The notes: generated by a model not told the origin, from the sequence alone. A DNA stretch of 64,000 nucleotides from Turbatrix aceti (GCA_963969345.1 OZ017768.1:682001-746000); one strand, 5' to 3'; shown: positions 46,252 through 59,628, counted from the first letter of the stretch. A program made the numbers and translations.

Positions 46252-47657
46252 AAATTGAAATCGCCAATATTTTTACCATTTTGAGTTCCGGTTCAATTTC
46301 AAAAAAATGTACAAAAAATTTTTTTGGACAATAAAAAGAGTTGTTGTGTCAAAAATCATTGTTTTTGCTATCCGTTGTTATAAAAAATTTTACAAACACA
46401 TTTTTGTTTCTTTTTCTTATCAATCGTTACTTTCGTGCGTGCTCAAGCTGACTGTCACATTGCCTGAAGTCACAAAATGTAGCAATTTTGATTACATGTT
46501 TTTTTTTAATTTTGATGGATCCACCTTATTACCAGAATATTTGTATCAAGTGTCTCGAATTTTTTTTTTTGAGTATTAAACTTAATGTGAGGGTAAAAAC
46601 AACATTTCCAATTGGACAATTTATAAACAAAACTGCCGTCTCGGGCACTTTTTGGCGCTTATATAACCCCAAATCCATAAAAACAAGGTATTTTTTGCCA
46701 ATGGCAGATACTAATTTACAAATTATGGGTAACTGGGGAGTTTAATTTTTTCTGACAACATAATAGGTTGCTTGTTCAAATAAAATTGTTTGGACAATTG
46801 TGCACTTGCTCCCGGATTAATAAGACACAAAAAGGTGATGCACCCTGACTTGCGGCGGGGCGCATAAAAATTGGCATGGTGTTTGGGCAGGTTGATCCCC
46901 GCCAAGGGCATCCAGCTAAATGTCCTATACGTCAATTGCTTCCTAATACCTGTACAAATGTTAAAAAATTTTGGTTCTGTTTCATTCTTCTATTTTAGAT
47001 GTTTTAATAAAAAACGTTTGTCCACGGACTTTTGCCGTACCCTGTAAAAACACGGATTTTTTTATTTTTTGTTTCATATCGTCTTTAAATCTCCCGGGAG
47101 AATTTTTTTCCCCGGGGAGAATTTCCGGAGATTCTGCGGAGAAATTCTCAATTTTTTGTTTAACGGAAAAAAACATAAAAAAAATTTTGAACGTGTATAG
47201 AATTGAACCGGGGTCTCAAAATGGCACAAAAAGTGGGCAGAACGATAACAATAGACGGACGACTAGACTATTGCGACTTGTTTGTAGTCCATTCTCGCTG
47301 AGCAATAAACTCTTTTTTACTGCAGTAGCGACTGACATTGGGCAGCCAGACCTTCCCCTTACTTTTCGCTGCCAAAACGCCATTTTAGTACGCGTGGTAG
47401 TATTTTTCTATGTTCGCTCGAAAATCAACTGCGCAAAGAGCTTTATTCTATTCAAGCTACCACCCTGTATCAGCCGCTGACTGCAGTGCAGCTGCGGATT
47501 AACTTCCCAAAACGTCTCTCCTCCCTTTTACAGCGTGCGTGCATAGGTTCTCTTTCTCTGCGTCTCCATGAAAAATGCAATATTAATGATGTCGCTTGGT
47601 CATTCAAGCTTTTTGCGTAAGCAGGTAGACAAAAGCTGCCTACGAGCATCCATCTTC

Positions 47658-47761
47658 GGTTTAATTACCCAAGTTTGAGGTAAACATTGAATTCCGCCCT
47701 TGCGAAAGCTTGTGGCTGAATACCACTAAATTTTGGAAAGCATTTGTATAAGCAAATGCAT
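47658..47761 (+). ncRNA. sls-1: SL1 spliced-leader RNA, forward copy 2
   Basis: Leader exon 47658-47679 with GTAAAC donor, both stems, Sm site and terminal hairpin intact. It carries the common GAAAGCTTGTGG form. The upstream hairpin is of the long type. Confidence 0.95.
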
Positions 47762-48133
47762 AAATTGAAATCGCCAATATTTTTACCATTTTGAGTTCCG
47801 GTTCAATTTCAAAAAAATGTACAAAAAATTTTTTTGGACAATAAAAAGAGTTGTTGTGTCAAAAATCATTGTTTTTGCTATCCGTTGTTATAAAAAATTT
47901 TACAAACACATTTTTGTTTCTTTTTCTTATCAATCGTTACTTTCGTGCGTGCTCAAGCTGACTGTCACATTGCCTGAAGTCACAAAATGTAGCAATTTTG
48001 ATTACATGTTTTTTTTTAATTTTGATGGATCCACCTTATTACCAGAATATTTGTATCAAGTGTCTCGAATTTTTTTTTTGAGTATTAAACTTAATGTGAG
48101 GGTAAAAACAACATTTCCAATTGGACAATTTAT

Positions 48134-48296
48134 TACATAAATTCTTAAAAGCTCAGCGAGAAATCTACAAACAAGTCGCACAATAGTGTCTAATCCGTCT
48201 ATTCTTACAGTTCTGCACACTTTTTTTTACCATTTTGAGACCCCGGTTCAATTCTATATACGTTCAAAATGTTTTTTCCGTTAAACAAAAAATAAA
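48134..48296. repeat. Degenerate junction between forward and inverted SL1 arrays
   Basis: From about 48150 the sequence is a diverged, inverted match to the repeat unit: GCTCAGCGAGAAATCTACAA compares with GCTCAGCGAGAATGGACTAC in good units, followed by CAAGTCGCA in both. Many substitutions and deletions are seen, including loss of the hairpin segment. After about 48296 it becomes near-identical to the other inverted units. It is the only strongly diverged part of the array. Confidence 0.8.
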
Positions 48297-49051
48297 AAAT
48301 CCGTGTTTTTACAGGGTACGGCAAAAGTCCGTGGACAAACGTTTTTTATTAAAACATCTAAAATAGAAGAATGAAACAGAACCAAAATTTTTTAACATTT
48401 GTACAGGTATTAGGAAGCAATTGACGTATAGGACATTTAGCTGGATGCCCTTGGCGGGGATCAACCTGCCCAAACACCATGCCAATTTTTATGCGCCCCG
48501 CCGCAAGTCAGGGTGCATCACCTTTTTGTGTCTTATTAATCCGGGAGCAAGTGCACAATTGTCCAAACAATTTTATTTGAACAAGCAACCTACTATGTTG
48601 TCAGAAAAAATTAAACCCCCCAGTTACCCATAATTTGTAAATTAGTATCTGCCATTGGCAAAAAATACCTTGTTTTTACGGATTTGGGGTTATATAAGCG
48701 CCAAAAAGTGCCCGAGACGGCAGTTTTGTTTATAAATTGTCCAATTGGAAAGTGTCTCAATGTTTTTACGCCTTTACACGGATCCATCAAAATTAAAAAA
48801 AAACATGTAATCAAAATTGCTACATTTTGTGACTTCAGGCAATGTGACAGTCAGCTTGAGCACGCACGAAAGTAACGATTGATAAGAAAAAGAAACAAAA
48901 ATGTGTTTGTAAAATTTTTTATAACAACGGATAGCAAAAAACAATGATTTTTGACACAACAACTCTTTTTATTGTCCAAAAAAATTTTTTGTACATTTTT
49001 TTGAAATTGAACCGGAACTCAAAATGGTAAAAATATTGGCGATTTCAATTT

Positions 49052-49146
49052 ATGCATTTGCTTATACAAATGCTTTCCAAAATTTAGTGGTATTCAGCCA
49101 CAAGCCTTCGCAAGGGCGGACTACCTCAAACTTGGGTAATTAAACC
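49052..49146 (-). ncRNA. sls-1: SL1 RNA, inverted copy 1, with internal deletion (probably defective)
   Basis: Leader exon 49146-49125 is intact, but right after the donor the sequence reads GTAGTCCGCCC where others read GTAAACATTGAATTCCGCCC, a loss of 9 bases that removes part of the first stem. The next stem also has GAAGGCTTG instead of GAAAGCTTG. Sm site and last hairpin remain. It lies in the unit next to the inversion junction. Possibly a pseudogene. Confidence 0.85.
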
Positions 49147-50551
49147 GAAGATGGATGCTCGTAGGCAGCTTTTGTCTACCTGCTTACGCAAAAAGCTTGA
49201 ATGACCAAGCGACATCATTAATATTGCATTTTTCATGGAGACGCAGAGAAAGAGAACCTATGCACGCACGCTGTAAAAGGGAGGAGAGACGTTTTGGGAA
49301 GTTAATCCGCAGCTGCACTGCAGTCAGCGGCTGATACAGGGTGGTAGCTTGAATAGAATAAAGCTCTTTGCGCAGTTGATTTTCGAGCGAACATAGAAAA
49401 ATACTACCACGCGTACTAAAATGGCGTTTTGGCAGCGAAAAGTAAGGGGAAGGTCTGGCTGCCCAATGTCAGTCGCTACTGCAGTAAAAAAGAGTTTATT
49501 GCTCAGCGAGAATGGACTACAAACAAGTCGCAATAGTCTAGTCGTCCGTCTATTGTTATCGTTCTCCCCACTTTTTGTGCCATTTTGAGACCCCGGTTCA
49601 ATTCTATACACGTTCAAAATTTTTTTTATGTTTTTTTCCGTTAAACAAAAAATTGAGAATTTCTCCGCAGAATCTCCGGAAATTCTCCCCGGGGAAAAAA
49701 ATTCTCCCGGGAGATTTAAAGACGATATGAAACAAAAAATAAAAAAATCCGTGTTTTTACAGGGTACGGCAAAAGTCCGTGGACAAACGTTTTTTATTAA
49801 AACATCTAAAATAGAAGAATGAAACAGAACCAAAATTTTTTAACATTTGTACAGGTATTAGGAAGCAATTGACGTATAGGACATTTAGCTGGATGCCCTT
49901 GGCGGGGATCAACCTGCCCAAACACCATGCCAATTTTTATGCGCCCCGCCGCAAGTCAGGGTGCATCACCTTTTTGTGTCTTATTAATCCGGGAGCAAGT
50001 GCACAATTGTCCAAACAATTTTATTTGAACAAGCAACCTATTATGTTGTCAGAAAAAATTAAACCCCCCAGTTACCCATAATTTGTAAATTAGTATCTGC
50101 CATTGGCAAAAAATACCTTGTTTTTACGGATTTGGGGTTATATAAGCGCCAAAAAGTGCCCGAGACGGCAGTTTTGTTTATAAATTGTCCAATTGGAAAT
50201 GTTGTTTTTACCCTCACATTAAGTTTAATACTCAAAAAAAAAATTCGAGACACTTGATACAAATATTCTGGTAATAAGGTGGATCCATCAAAATTAAAAA
50301 AAAACATGTAATCAAAATTGCTACATTTTGTGACTTCAGGCAATGTGACAGTCAGCTTGAGCACGCACGAAAGTAACGATTGATAAGAAAAAGAAACAAA
50401 AATGTGTTTGTAAAATTTTTTATAACAACGGATAGCAAAAACAATGATTTTTGACACAACAACTCTTTTTATTGTCCAAAAAAATTTTTTGTACATTTTT
50501 TTGAAATTGAACCGGAACTCAAAATGGTAAAAATATTGGCGATTTCAATTT

Positions 50552-50655
50552 ATGCATTTGCTTATACAAATGCTTTCCAAAATTTAGTGGTATTCAGCCA
50601 CAAGCTTTCGCAAGGGCGGAATTCAATGTTTACCTCAAACTTGGGTAATTAAACC
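50552..50655 (-). ncRNA. sls-1: SL1 spliced-leader RNA, inverted copy 2
   Basis: Leader exon 50655-50634, donor GTAAAC, two stems, Sm site AAATTTTGG and terminal hairpin intact. Long-hairpin unit. Confidence 0.95.
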
Positions 50656-52059
50656 GAAGATGGATGCTCGTAGGCAGCTTTTGTCTACCTGCTTACGCAA
50701 AAAGCTTGAATGACCAAGCGACATCATTAATATTGCATTTTTCATGGAGACGCAGAGAAAGAGAACCTATGCACGCACGCTGTAAAAGGGAGGAGAGACG
50801 TTTTGGGAAGTTAATCCGCAGCTGCACTGCAGTCAGCGGCTGATACAGGGTGGTAGCTTGAATAGAATAAAGCTCTTTGCGCAGTTGATTTTCGAGCGAA
50901 CATAGAAAAATACTACCACGCGTACTAAAATGGCGTTTTGGCAGCGAAAAGTAAGGGGAAGGTCTGGCTGCCCAATGTCAGTCGCTACTGCAGTAAAAAA
51001 GAGTTTATTGCTCAGCGAGAATGGACTACAAACAAGTCGCAATAGTCTAGTCGTCCGTCAATTGTTATCGTTCTCCCCACTTTTTGTCCATTTTGAGACC
51101 CCGGTTCAATTCTATACACGTTCAAAATTTTTTTTATGTTTTTTTCCGTTAAACAAAAAATTGAGAATTTCTCCGCAGAATCTCCGGAAATTCTCCCCGG
51201 GGAAAAAAATTCTCCCGGGAGATTTAAAGACGATATGAAACAAAAAATAAAAAAATCCGTGTTTTTACAGGGTACGGCAAAAGTCCGTGGACAAACGTTT
51301 TTTATTAAAACATCTAAAATAGAAGAATGAAACAGAACCAAAATTTTTTAACATTTGTACAGGTATTAGGAAGCAATTGACGTATAGGACATTTAGCTGG
51401 ATGCCCTTGGCGGGGATCAACCTGCCCAAACACCATGCCAATTTTTATGCGCCCCGCCGCAAGTCAGGGTGCATCACCTTTTTGTGTCTTATTAATCCGG
51501 GAGCAAGTGCACAATTGTCCAAACAATTTTATTTGAACAAGCAACCTATTATGTTGTCAGAAAAAATTAAACCCCCCAGTTACCCATAATTTGTAAATTA
51601 GTATCTGCCATTGGCAAAAAATACCTTGTTTTTACGGATTTGGGGTTATATAAGCGCCAAAAAGTGCCCGAGACGGCAGTTTTGTTTATAAATTGTCCAA
51701 TTGGAAATGTTGTTTTTACCCTCACATTAAGTTTAATACTCAAAAAAAAAATTCGAGACACTTGATACAAATATTCTGGTAATAAGGTGGATCCATCAAA
51801 ATTAAAAAAAAACATGTAATCAAAATTGCTACATTTTGTGACTTCAGGCAATGTGACAGTCAGCTTGAGCACGCACGAAAGTAACGATTGATAAGAAAAA
51901 GAAACAAAAATGTGTTTGTAAAATTTTTTATAACAACGGATAGCAAAAACAATGATTTTTGACACAACAACTCTTTTTATTGTCCAAAAAAATTTTTTGT
52001 ACATTTTTTTGAAATTGAACCGGAACTCAAAATGGTAAAAATATTGGCGATTTCAATTT

Positions 52060-52163
52060 ATGCATTTGCTTATACAAATGCTTTCCAAAATTTAGTGGTA
52101 TTCAGCCACAAGCTTTCGCAAGGGCGGAATTCAATGTTTACCTCAAACTTGGGTAATTAAACC
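52060..52163 (-). ncRNA. sls-1: SL1 spliced-leader RNA, inverted copy 3
   Basis: Leader exon 52163-52142 and all RNA elements intact. Short-hairpin unit (19-base insert absent). Confidence 0.95.
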
Positions 52164-53548
52164 GAAGATGGATGCTCGTAGGCAGCTTTTGTCTACCTGC
52201 TTACGCAAAAAGCTTGAATGACCAAGCGACATCATTAATATTGCATTTTTCATGGAGACGCAGAGAAAGAGAACCTATGCACGCACGCTGTAAAAGGGAG
52301 GAGAGACGTTTTGGGAAGTTAATCCGCAGCTGCACTGCAGTCAGCGGCTGATACAGGGTGGTAGCTTGAATAGAATAAAGCTCTTTGCGCAGTTGATTTT
52401 CGAGCGAACATAGAAAAATACTACCACGCGTACTAAAATGGCGTTTTGGCAGCGAAAAGTAAGGGGAAGGTCTGGCTGCCCAATGTCAGTCGCTACTGCA
52501 GTAAAAAAGAGTTTATTGCTCAGCGAGAATGGACTACAAACAAGTCGCAATAGTCTAGTCGTCCGTCAATTGTTATCGTTCTCCCCACTTTTTGTCCATT
52601 TTGAGACCCCGGTTCAATTCTATACACGTTCAAAATTTTTTTTATGTTTTTTTCCGTTAAACAAAAAATTGAGAATTTCTCCGCAGAATCTCCGGAAATT
52701 CTCCCGGGAGATTTAAAGACGATATGAAACAAAAAATAAAAAAATCCGTGTTTTTACAGGGTACGGCAAAAGTCCGTGGACAAACGTTTTTTATTAAAAC
52801 ATCTAAAATAGAAGAATGAAACAGAACCAAAATTTTTTAACATTTGTACAGGTATTAGGAAGCAATTGACGTATAGGACATTTAGCTGGATGCCCTTGGC
52901 GGGGATCAACCTGCCCAAACACCATGCCAATTTTTATGCGCCCCGCCGCAAGTCAGGGTGCATCACCTTTTTGTGTCTTATTAATCCGGGAGCAAGTGCA
53001 CAATTGTCCAAACAATTTTATTTGAACAAGCAACCTATTATGTTGTCAGAAAAAATTAAACCCCCCAGTTACCCATAATTTGTAAATTAGTATCTGCCAT
53101 TGGCAAAAAATACCTTGTTTTTACGGATTTGGGGTTATATAAGCGCCAAAAAGTGCCCGAGACGGCAGTTTTGTTTATAAATTGTCCAATTGGAAATGTT
53201 GTTTTTACCCTCACATTAAGTTTAATACTCAAAAAAAAAATTCGAGACACTTGATACAAATATTCTGGTAATAAGGTGGATCCATCAAAATTAAAAAAAA
53301 ACATGTAATCAAAATTGCTACATTTTGTGACTTCAGGCAATGTGACAGTCAGCTTGAGCACGCACGAAAGTAACGATTGATAAGAAAAAGAAACAAAAAT
53401 GTGTTTGTAAAATTTTTTATAACAACGGATAGCAAAAACAATGATTTTTGACACAACAACTCTTTTTATTGTCCAAAAAAATTTTTTGTACATTTTTTTG
53501 AAATTGAACCGGAACTCAAAATGGTAAAAATATTGGCGATTTCAATTT

Positions 53549-53652
53549 ATGCATTTGCTTATACAAATGCTTTCCAAAATTTAGTGGTATTCAGCCACAA
53601 GCTTTCGCAAGGGCGGAATTCAATGTTTACCTCAAACTTGGGTAATTAAACC
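53549..53652 (-). ncRNA. sls-1: SL1 spliced-leader RNA, inverted copy 4
   Basis: Leader exon 53652-53631 and all RNA elements intact. Long-hairpin unit. Confidence 0.95.
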
Positions 53653-55056
53653 GAAGATGGATGCTCGTAGGCAGCTTTTGTCTACCTGCTTACGCAAAAA
53701 GCTTGAATGACCAAGCGACATCATTAATATTGCATTTTTCATGGAGACGCAGAGAAAGAGAACCTATGCACGCACGCTGTAAAAGGGAGGAGAGACGTTT
53801 TGGGAAGTTAATCCGCAGCTGCACTGCAGTCAGCGGCTGATACAGGGTGGTAGCTTGAATAGAATAAAGCTCTTTGCGCAGTTGATTTTCGAGCGAACAT
53901 AGAAAAATACTACCACGCGTACTAAAATGGCGTTTTGGCAGCGAAAAGTAAGGGGAAGGTCTGGCTGCCCAATGTCAGTCGCTACTGCAGTAAAAAAGAG
54001 TTTATTGCTCAGCGAGAATGGACTACAAACAAGTCGCAATAGTCTAGTCGTCCGTCAATTGTTATCGTTCTCCCCACTTTTTGTCCATTTTGAGACCCCG
54101 GTTCAATTCTATACACGTTCAAAATTTTTTTTATGTTTTTTTCCGTTAAACAAAAAATTGAGAATTTCTCCGCAGAATCTCCGGAAATTCTCCCCGGGGA
54201 AAAAAATTCTCCCGGGAGATTTAAAGACGATATGAAACAAAAAATAAAAAAATCCGTGTTTTTACAGGGTACGGCAAAAGTCCGTGGACAAACGTTTTTT
54301 ATTAAAACATCTAAAATAGAAGAATGAAACAGAACCAAAATTTTTTAACATTTGTACAGGTATTAGGAAGCAATTGACGTATAGGACATTTAGCTGGATG
54401 CCCTTGGCGGGGATCAACCTGCCCAAACACCATGCCAATTTTTATGCGCCCCGCCGCAAGTCAGGGTGCATCACCTTTTTGTGTCTTATTAATCCGGGAG
54501 CAAGTGCACAATTGTCCAAACAATTTTATTTGAACAAGCAACCTATTATGTTGTCAGAAAAAATTAAACCCCCCAGTTACCCATAATTTGTAAATTAGTA
54601 TCTGCCATTGGCAAAAAATACCTTGTTTTTACGGATTTGGGGTTATATAAGCGCCAAAAAGTGCCCGAGACGGCAGTTTTGTTTATAAATTGTCCAATTG
54701 GAAATGTTGTTTTTACCCTCACATTAAGTTTAATACTCAAAAAAAAAATTCGAGACACTTGATACAAATATTCTGGTAATAAGGTGGATCCATCAAAATT
54801 AAAAAAAAACATGTAATCAAAATTGCTACATTTTGTGACTTCAGGCAATGTGACAGTCAGCTTGAGCACGCACGAAAGTAACGATTGATAAGAAAAAGAA
54901 ACAAAAATGTGTTTGTAAAATTTTTTATAACAACGGATAGCAAAAACAATGATTTTTGACACAACAACTCTTTTTATTGTCCAAAAAAATTTTTTGTACA
55001 TTTTTTTGAAATTGAACCGGAACTCAAAATGGTAAAAATATTGGCGATTTCAATTT

Positions 55057-55160
55057 ATGCATTTGCTTATACAAATGCTTTCCAAAATTTAGTGGTATTC
55101 AGCCACAAGCTTTCGCAAGGGCGGAATTCAATGTTTACCTCAAACTTGGGTAATTAAACC
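55057..55160 (-). ncRNA. sls-1: SL1 spliced-leader RNA, inverted copy 5
   Basis: Leader exon 55160-55139 and all RNA elements intact. Short-hairpin unit. Confidence 0.95.
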
Positions 55161-56545
55161 GAAGATGGATGCTCGTAGGCAGCTTTTGTCTACCTGCTTA
55201 CGCAAAAAGCTTGAATGACCAAGCGACATCATTAATATTGCATTTTTCATGGAGACGCAGAGAAAGAGAACCTATGCACGCACGCTGTAAAAGGGAGGAG
55301 AGACGTTTTGGGAAGTTAATCCGCAGCTGCACTGCAGTCAGCGGCTGATACAGGGTGGTAGCTTGAATAGAATAAAGCTCTTTGCGCAGTTGATTTTCGA
55401 GCGAACATAGAAAAATACTACCACGCGTACTAAAATGGCGTTTTGGCAGCGAAAAGTAAGGGGAAGGTCTGGCTGCCCAATGTCAGTCGCTACTGCAGTA
55501 AAAAAGAGTTTATTGCTCAGCGAGAATGGACTACAAACAAGTCGCAATAGTCTAGTCGTCCGTCAATTGTTATCGTTCTCCCCACTTTTTGTCCATTTTG
55601 AGACCCCGGTTCAATTCTATACACGTTCAAAATTTTTTTTATGTTTTTTTCCGTTAAACAAAAAATTGAGAATTTCTCCGCAGAATCTCCGGAAATTCTC
55701 CCGGGAGATTTAAAGACGATATGAAACAAAAAATAAAAAAATCCGTGTTTTTACAGGGTACGGCAAAAGTCCGTGGACAAACGTTTTTTATTAAAACATC
55801 TAAAATAGAAGAATGAAACAGAACCAAAATTTTTTAACATTTGTACAGGTATTAGGAAGCAATTGACGTATAGGACATTTAGCTGGATGCCCTTGGCGGG
55901 GATCAACCTGCCCAAACACCATGCCAATTTTTATGCGCCCCGCCGCAAGTCAGGGTGCATCACCTTTTTGTGTCTTATTAATCCGGGAGCAAGTGCACAA
56001 TTGTCCAAACAATTTTATTTGAACAAGCAACCTATTATGTTGTCAGAAAAAATTAAACCCCCCAGTTACCCATAATTTGTAAATTAGTATCTGCCATTGG
56101 CAAAAAATACCTTGTTTTTACGGATTTGGGGTTATATAAGCGCCAAAAAGTGCCCGAGACGGCAGTTTTGTTTATAAATTGTCCAATTGGAAATGTTGTT
56201 TTTACCCTCACATTAAGTTTAATACTCAAAAAAAAAATTCGAGACACTTGATACAAATATTCTGGTAATAAGGTGGATCCATCAAAATTAAAAAAAAACA
56301 TGTAATCAAAATTGCTACATTTTGTGACTTCAGGCAATGTGACAGTCAGCTTGAGCACGCACGAAAGTAACGATTGATAAGAAAAAGAAACAAAAATGTG
56401 TTTGTAAAATTTTTTATAACAACGGATAGCAAAAACAATGATTTTTGACACAACAACTCTTTTTATTGTCCAAAAAAATTTTTTGTACATTTTTTTGAAA
56501 TTGAACCGGAACTCAAAATGGTAAAAATATTGGCGATTTCAATTT

Positions 56546-56649
56546 ATGCATTTGCTTATACAAATGCTTTCCAAAATTTAGTGGTATTCAGCCACAAGCT
56601 TTCGCAAGGGCGGAATTCAATGTTTACCTCAAACTTGGGTAATTAAACC
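56546..56649 (-). ncRNA. sls-1: SL1 spliced-leader RNA, inverted copy 6
   Basis: Leader exon 56649-56628 and all RNA elements intact. Short-hairpin unit, with the CTATTG variant upstream. Confidence 0.95.
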
Positions 56650-58034
56650 GAAGATGGATGCTCGTAGGCAGCTTTTGTCTACCTGCTTACGCAAAAAGCT
56701 TGAATGACCAAGCGACATCATTAATATTGCATTTTTCATGGAGACGCAGAGAAAGAGAACCTATGCACGCACGCTGTAAAAGGGAGGAGAGACGTTTTGG
56801 GAAGTTAATCCGCAGCTGCACTGCAGTCAGCGGCTGATACAGGGTGGTAGCTTGAATAGAATAAAGCTCTTTGCGCAGTTGATTTTCGAGCGAACATAGA
56901 AAAATACTACCACGCGTACTAAAATGGCGTTTTGGCAGCGAAAAGTAAGGGGAAGGTCTGGCTGCCCAATGTCAGTCGCTACTGCAGTAAAAAAGAGTTT
57001 ATTGCTCAGCGAGAATGGACTACAAACAAGTCGCAATAGTCTAGTCGTCCGTCTATTGTTATCGTTCTCCCCACTTTTTGTCCATTTTGAGACCCCGGTT
57101 CAATTCTATACACGTTCAAAATTTTTTTTATGTTTTTTTCCGTTAAACAAAAAATTGAGAATTTCTCCGCAGAATCTCCGGAAATTCTCCCGGGAGATTT
57201 AAAGACGATATGAAACAAAAAATAAAAAAATCCGTGTTTTTACAGGGTACGGCAAAAGTCCGTGGACAAACGTTTTTTATTAAAACATCTAAAATAGAAG
57301 AATGAAACAGAACCAAAATTTTTTAACATTTGTACAGGTATTAGGAAGCAATTGACGTATAGGACATTTAGCTGGATGCCCTTGGCGGGGATCAACCTGC
57401 CCAAACACCATGCCAATTTTTATGCGCCCCGCCGCAAGTCAGGGTGCATCACCTTTTTGTGTCTTATTAATCCGGGAGCAAGTGCACAATTGTCCAAACA
57501 ATTTTATTTGAACAAGCAACCTATTATGTTGTCAGAAAAAATTAAACCCCCCAGTTACCCATAATTTGTAAATTAGTATCTGCCATTGGCAAAAAATACC
57601 TTGTTTTTACGGATTTGGGGTTATATAAGCGCCAAAAAGTGCCCGAGACGGCAGTTTTGTTTATAAATTGTCCAATTGGAAATGTTGTTTTTACCCTCAC
57701 ATTAAGTTTAATACTCAAAAAAAAAATTCGAGACACTTGATACAAATATTCTGGTAATAAGGTGGATCCATCAAAATTAAAAAAAAACATGTAATCAAAA
57801 TTGCTACATTTTGTGACTTCAGGCAATGTGACAGTCAGCTTGAGCACGCACGAAAGTAACGATTGATAAGAAAAAGAAACAAAAATGTGTTTGTAAAATT
57901 TTTTATAACAACGGATAGCAAAAACAATGATTTTTGACACAACAACTCTTTTTATTGTCCAAAAAAATTTTTTGTACATTTTTTTGAAATTGAACCGGAA
58001 CTCAAAATGGTAAAAATATTGGCGATTTCAATTT

Positions 58035-58138
58035 ATGCATTTGCTTATACAAATGCTTTCCAAAATTTAGTGGTATTCAGCCACAAGCTTTCGCAAGGGC
58101 GGAATTCAATGTTTACCTCAAACTTGGGTAATTAAACC
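58035..58138 (-). ncRNA. sls-1: SL1 spliced-leader RNA, inverted copy 7
   Basis: Leader exon 58138-58117 and all RNA elements intact. Short-hairpin unit, with CTATTG and GTGCC variants and a private GTTCTGCCC. Confidence 0.95.
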
Positions 58139-59524
58139 GAAGATGGATGCTCGTAGGCAGCTTTTGTCTACCTGCTTACGCAAAAAGCTTGAATGACCAA
58201 GCGACATCATTAATATTGCATTTTTCATGGAGACGCAGAGAAAGAGAACCTATGCACGCACGCTGTAAAAGGGAGGAGAGACGTTTTGGGAAGTTAATCC
58301 GCAGCTGCACTGCAGTCAGCGGCTGATACAGGGTGGTAGCTTGAATAGAATAAAGCTCTTTGCGCAGTTGATTTTCGAGCGAACATAGAAAAATACTACC
58401 ACGCGTACTAAAATGGCGTTTTGGCAGCGAAAAGTAAGGGGAAGGTCTGGCTGCCCAATGTCAGTCGCTACTGCAGTAAAAAAGAGTTTATTGCTCAGCG
58501 AGAATGGACTACAAACAAGTCGCAATAGTCTAGTCGTCCGTCTATTGTTATCGTTCTGCCCACTTTTTGTGCCATTTTGAGACCCCGGTTCAATTCTATA
58601 CACGTTCAAAATTTTTTTTATGTTTTTTTCCGTTAAACAAAAAATTGAGAATTTCTCCGCAGAATCTCCGGAAATTCTCCCGGGAGATTTAAAGACGATA
58701 TGAAACAAAAAATAAAAAAATCCGTGTTTTTACAGGGTACGGCAAAAGTCCGTGGACAAACGTTTTTTATTAAAACATCTAAAATAGAAGAATGAAACAG
58801 AACCAAAATTTTTTAACATTTGTACAGGTATTAGGAAGCAATTGACGTATAGGACATTTAGCTGGATGCCCTTGGCGGGGATCAACCTGCCCAAACACCA
58901 TGCCAATTTTTATGCGCCCCGCCGCAAGTCAGGGTGCATCACCTTTTTGTGTCTTATTAATCCGGGAGCAAGTGCACAATTGTCCAAACAATTTTATTTG
59001 AACAAGCAACCTATTATGTTGTCAGAAAAAATTAAACCCCCCAGTTACCCATAATTTGTAAATTAGTATCTGCCATTGGCAAAAAATACCTTGTTTTTAC
59101 GGATTTGGGGTTATATAAGCGCCAAAAAGTGCCCGAGACGGCAGTTTTGTTTATAAATTGTCCAATTGGAAATGTTGTTTTTACCCTCACATTAAGTTTA
59201 ATACTCAAAAAAAAAATTCGAGACACTTGATACAAATATTCTGGTAATAAGGTGGATCCATCAAAATTAAAAAAAAACATGTAATCAAAATTGCTACATT
59301 TTGTGACTTCAGGCAATGTGACAGTCAGCTTGAGCACGCACGAAAGTAACGATTGATAAGAAAAAGAAACAAAAATGTGTTTGTAAAATTTTTTATAACA
59401 ACGGATAGCAAAAACAATGATTTTTGACACAACAACTCTTTTTATTGTCCAAAAAAATTTTTTGTACATTTTTTTGAAATTGAACCGGAACTCAAAATGG
59501 TAAAAATATTGGCGATTTCAATTT

Positions 59525-59628
59525 ATGCATTTGCTTATACAAATGCTTTCCAAAATTTAGTGGTATTCAGCCACAAGCTTTCGCAAGGGCGGAATTCAAT
59601 GTTTACCTCAAACTTGGGTAATTAAACC
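59525..59628 (-). ncRNA. sls-1: SL1 spliced-leader RNA, inverted copy 8
   Basis: Leader exon 59628-59607 and all RNA elements intact. Short-hairpin unit. Confidence 0.95.

Larger units (their letters stand above)
45617..48133 (+). repeat. SL1 RNA tandem array, forward-oriented part (about 1.7 units)
   Basis: One 1509-base unit (45617-47125) followed by a partial one (47126-48133), nearly identical. Each contains one SL1 RNA gene on the plus strand about 530 bases into the unit. The unit also has a frame of up to 145 codons (such as 46307-46579 and 47817-48140), a TTATATAA string, and GC-rich hairpin-forming sequence (46840-46915). The first copy has one extra T breaking the 145-codon frame near 46570. 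The array stops abruptly at TTGGACAATTTAT, where the sequence turns into inverted, diverged repeat. Confidence 0.93.

Noticed and set aside
46307..46745. 145-codon frame (MYKKFFWTIKRVV start) repeated in each SL1 unit as a protein gene
   Set aside because: It is open in most units only because units are near-identical. One forward copy is broken by a single T, and composition is that of A/T-rich non-coding DNA. No domain is seen.
48421..48633. 70-codon frame (MTYRTFSWMPLAG start) repeated in each inverted unit
   Set aside because: Same reason: array homogeneity, no domain, no splice context.
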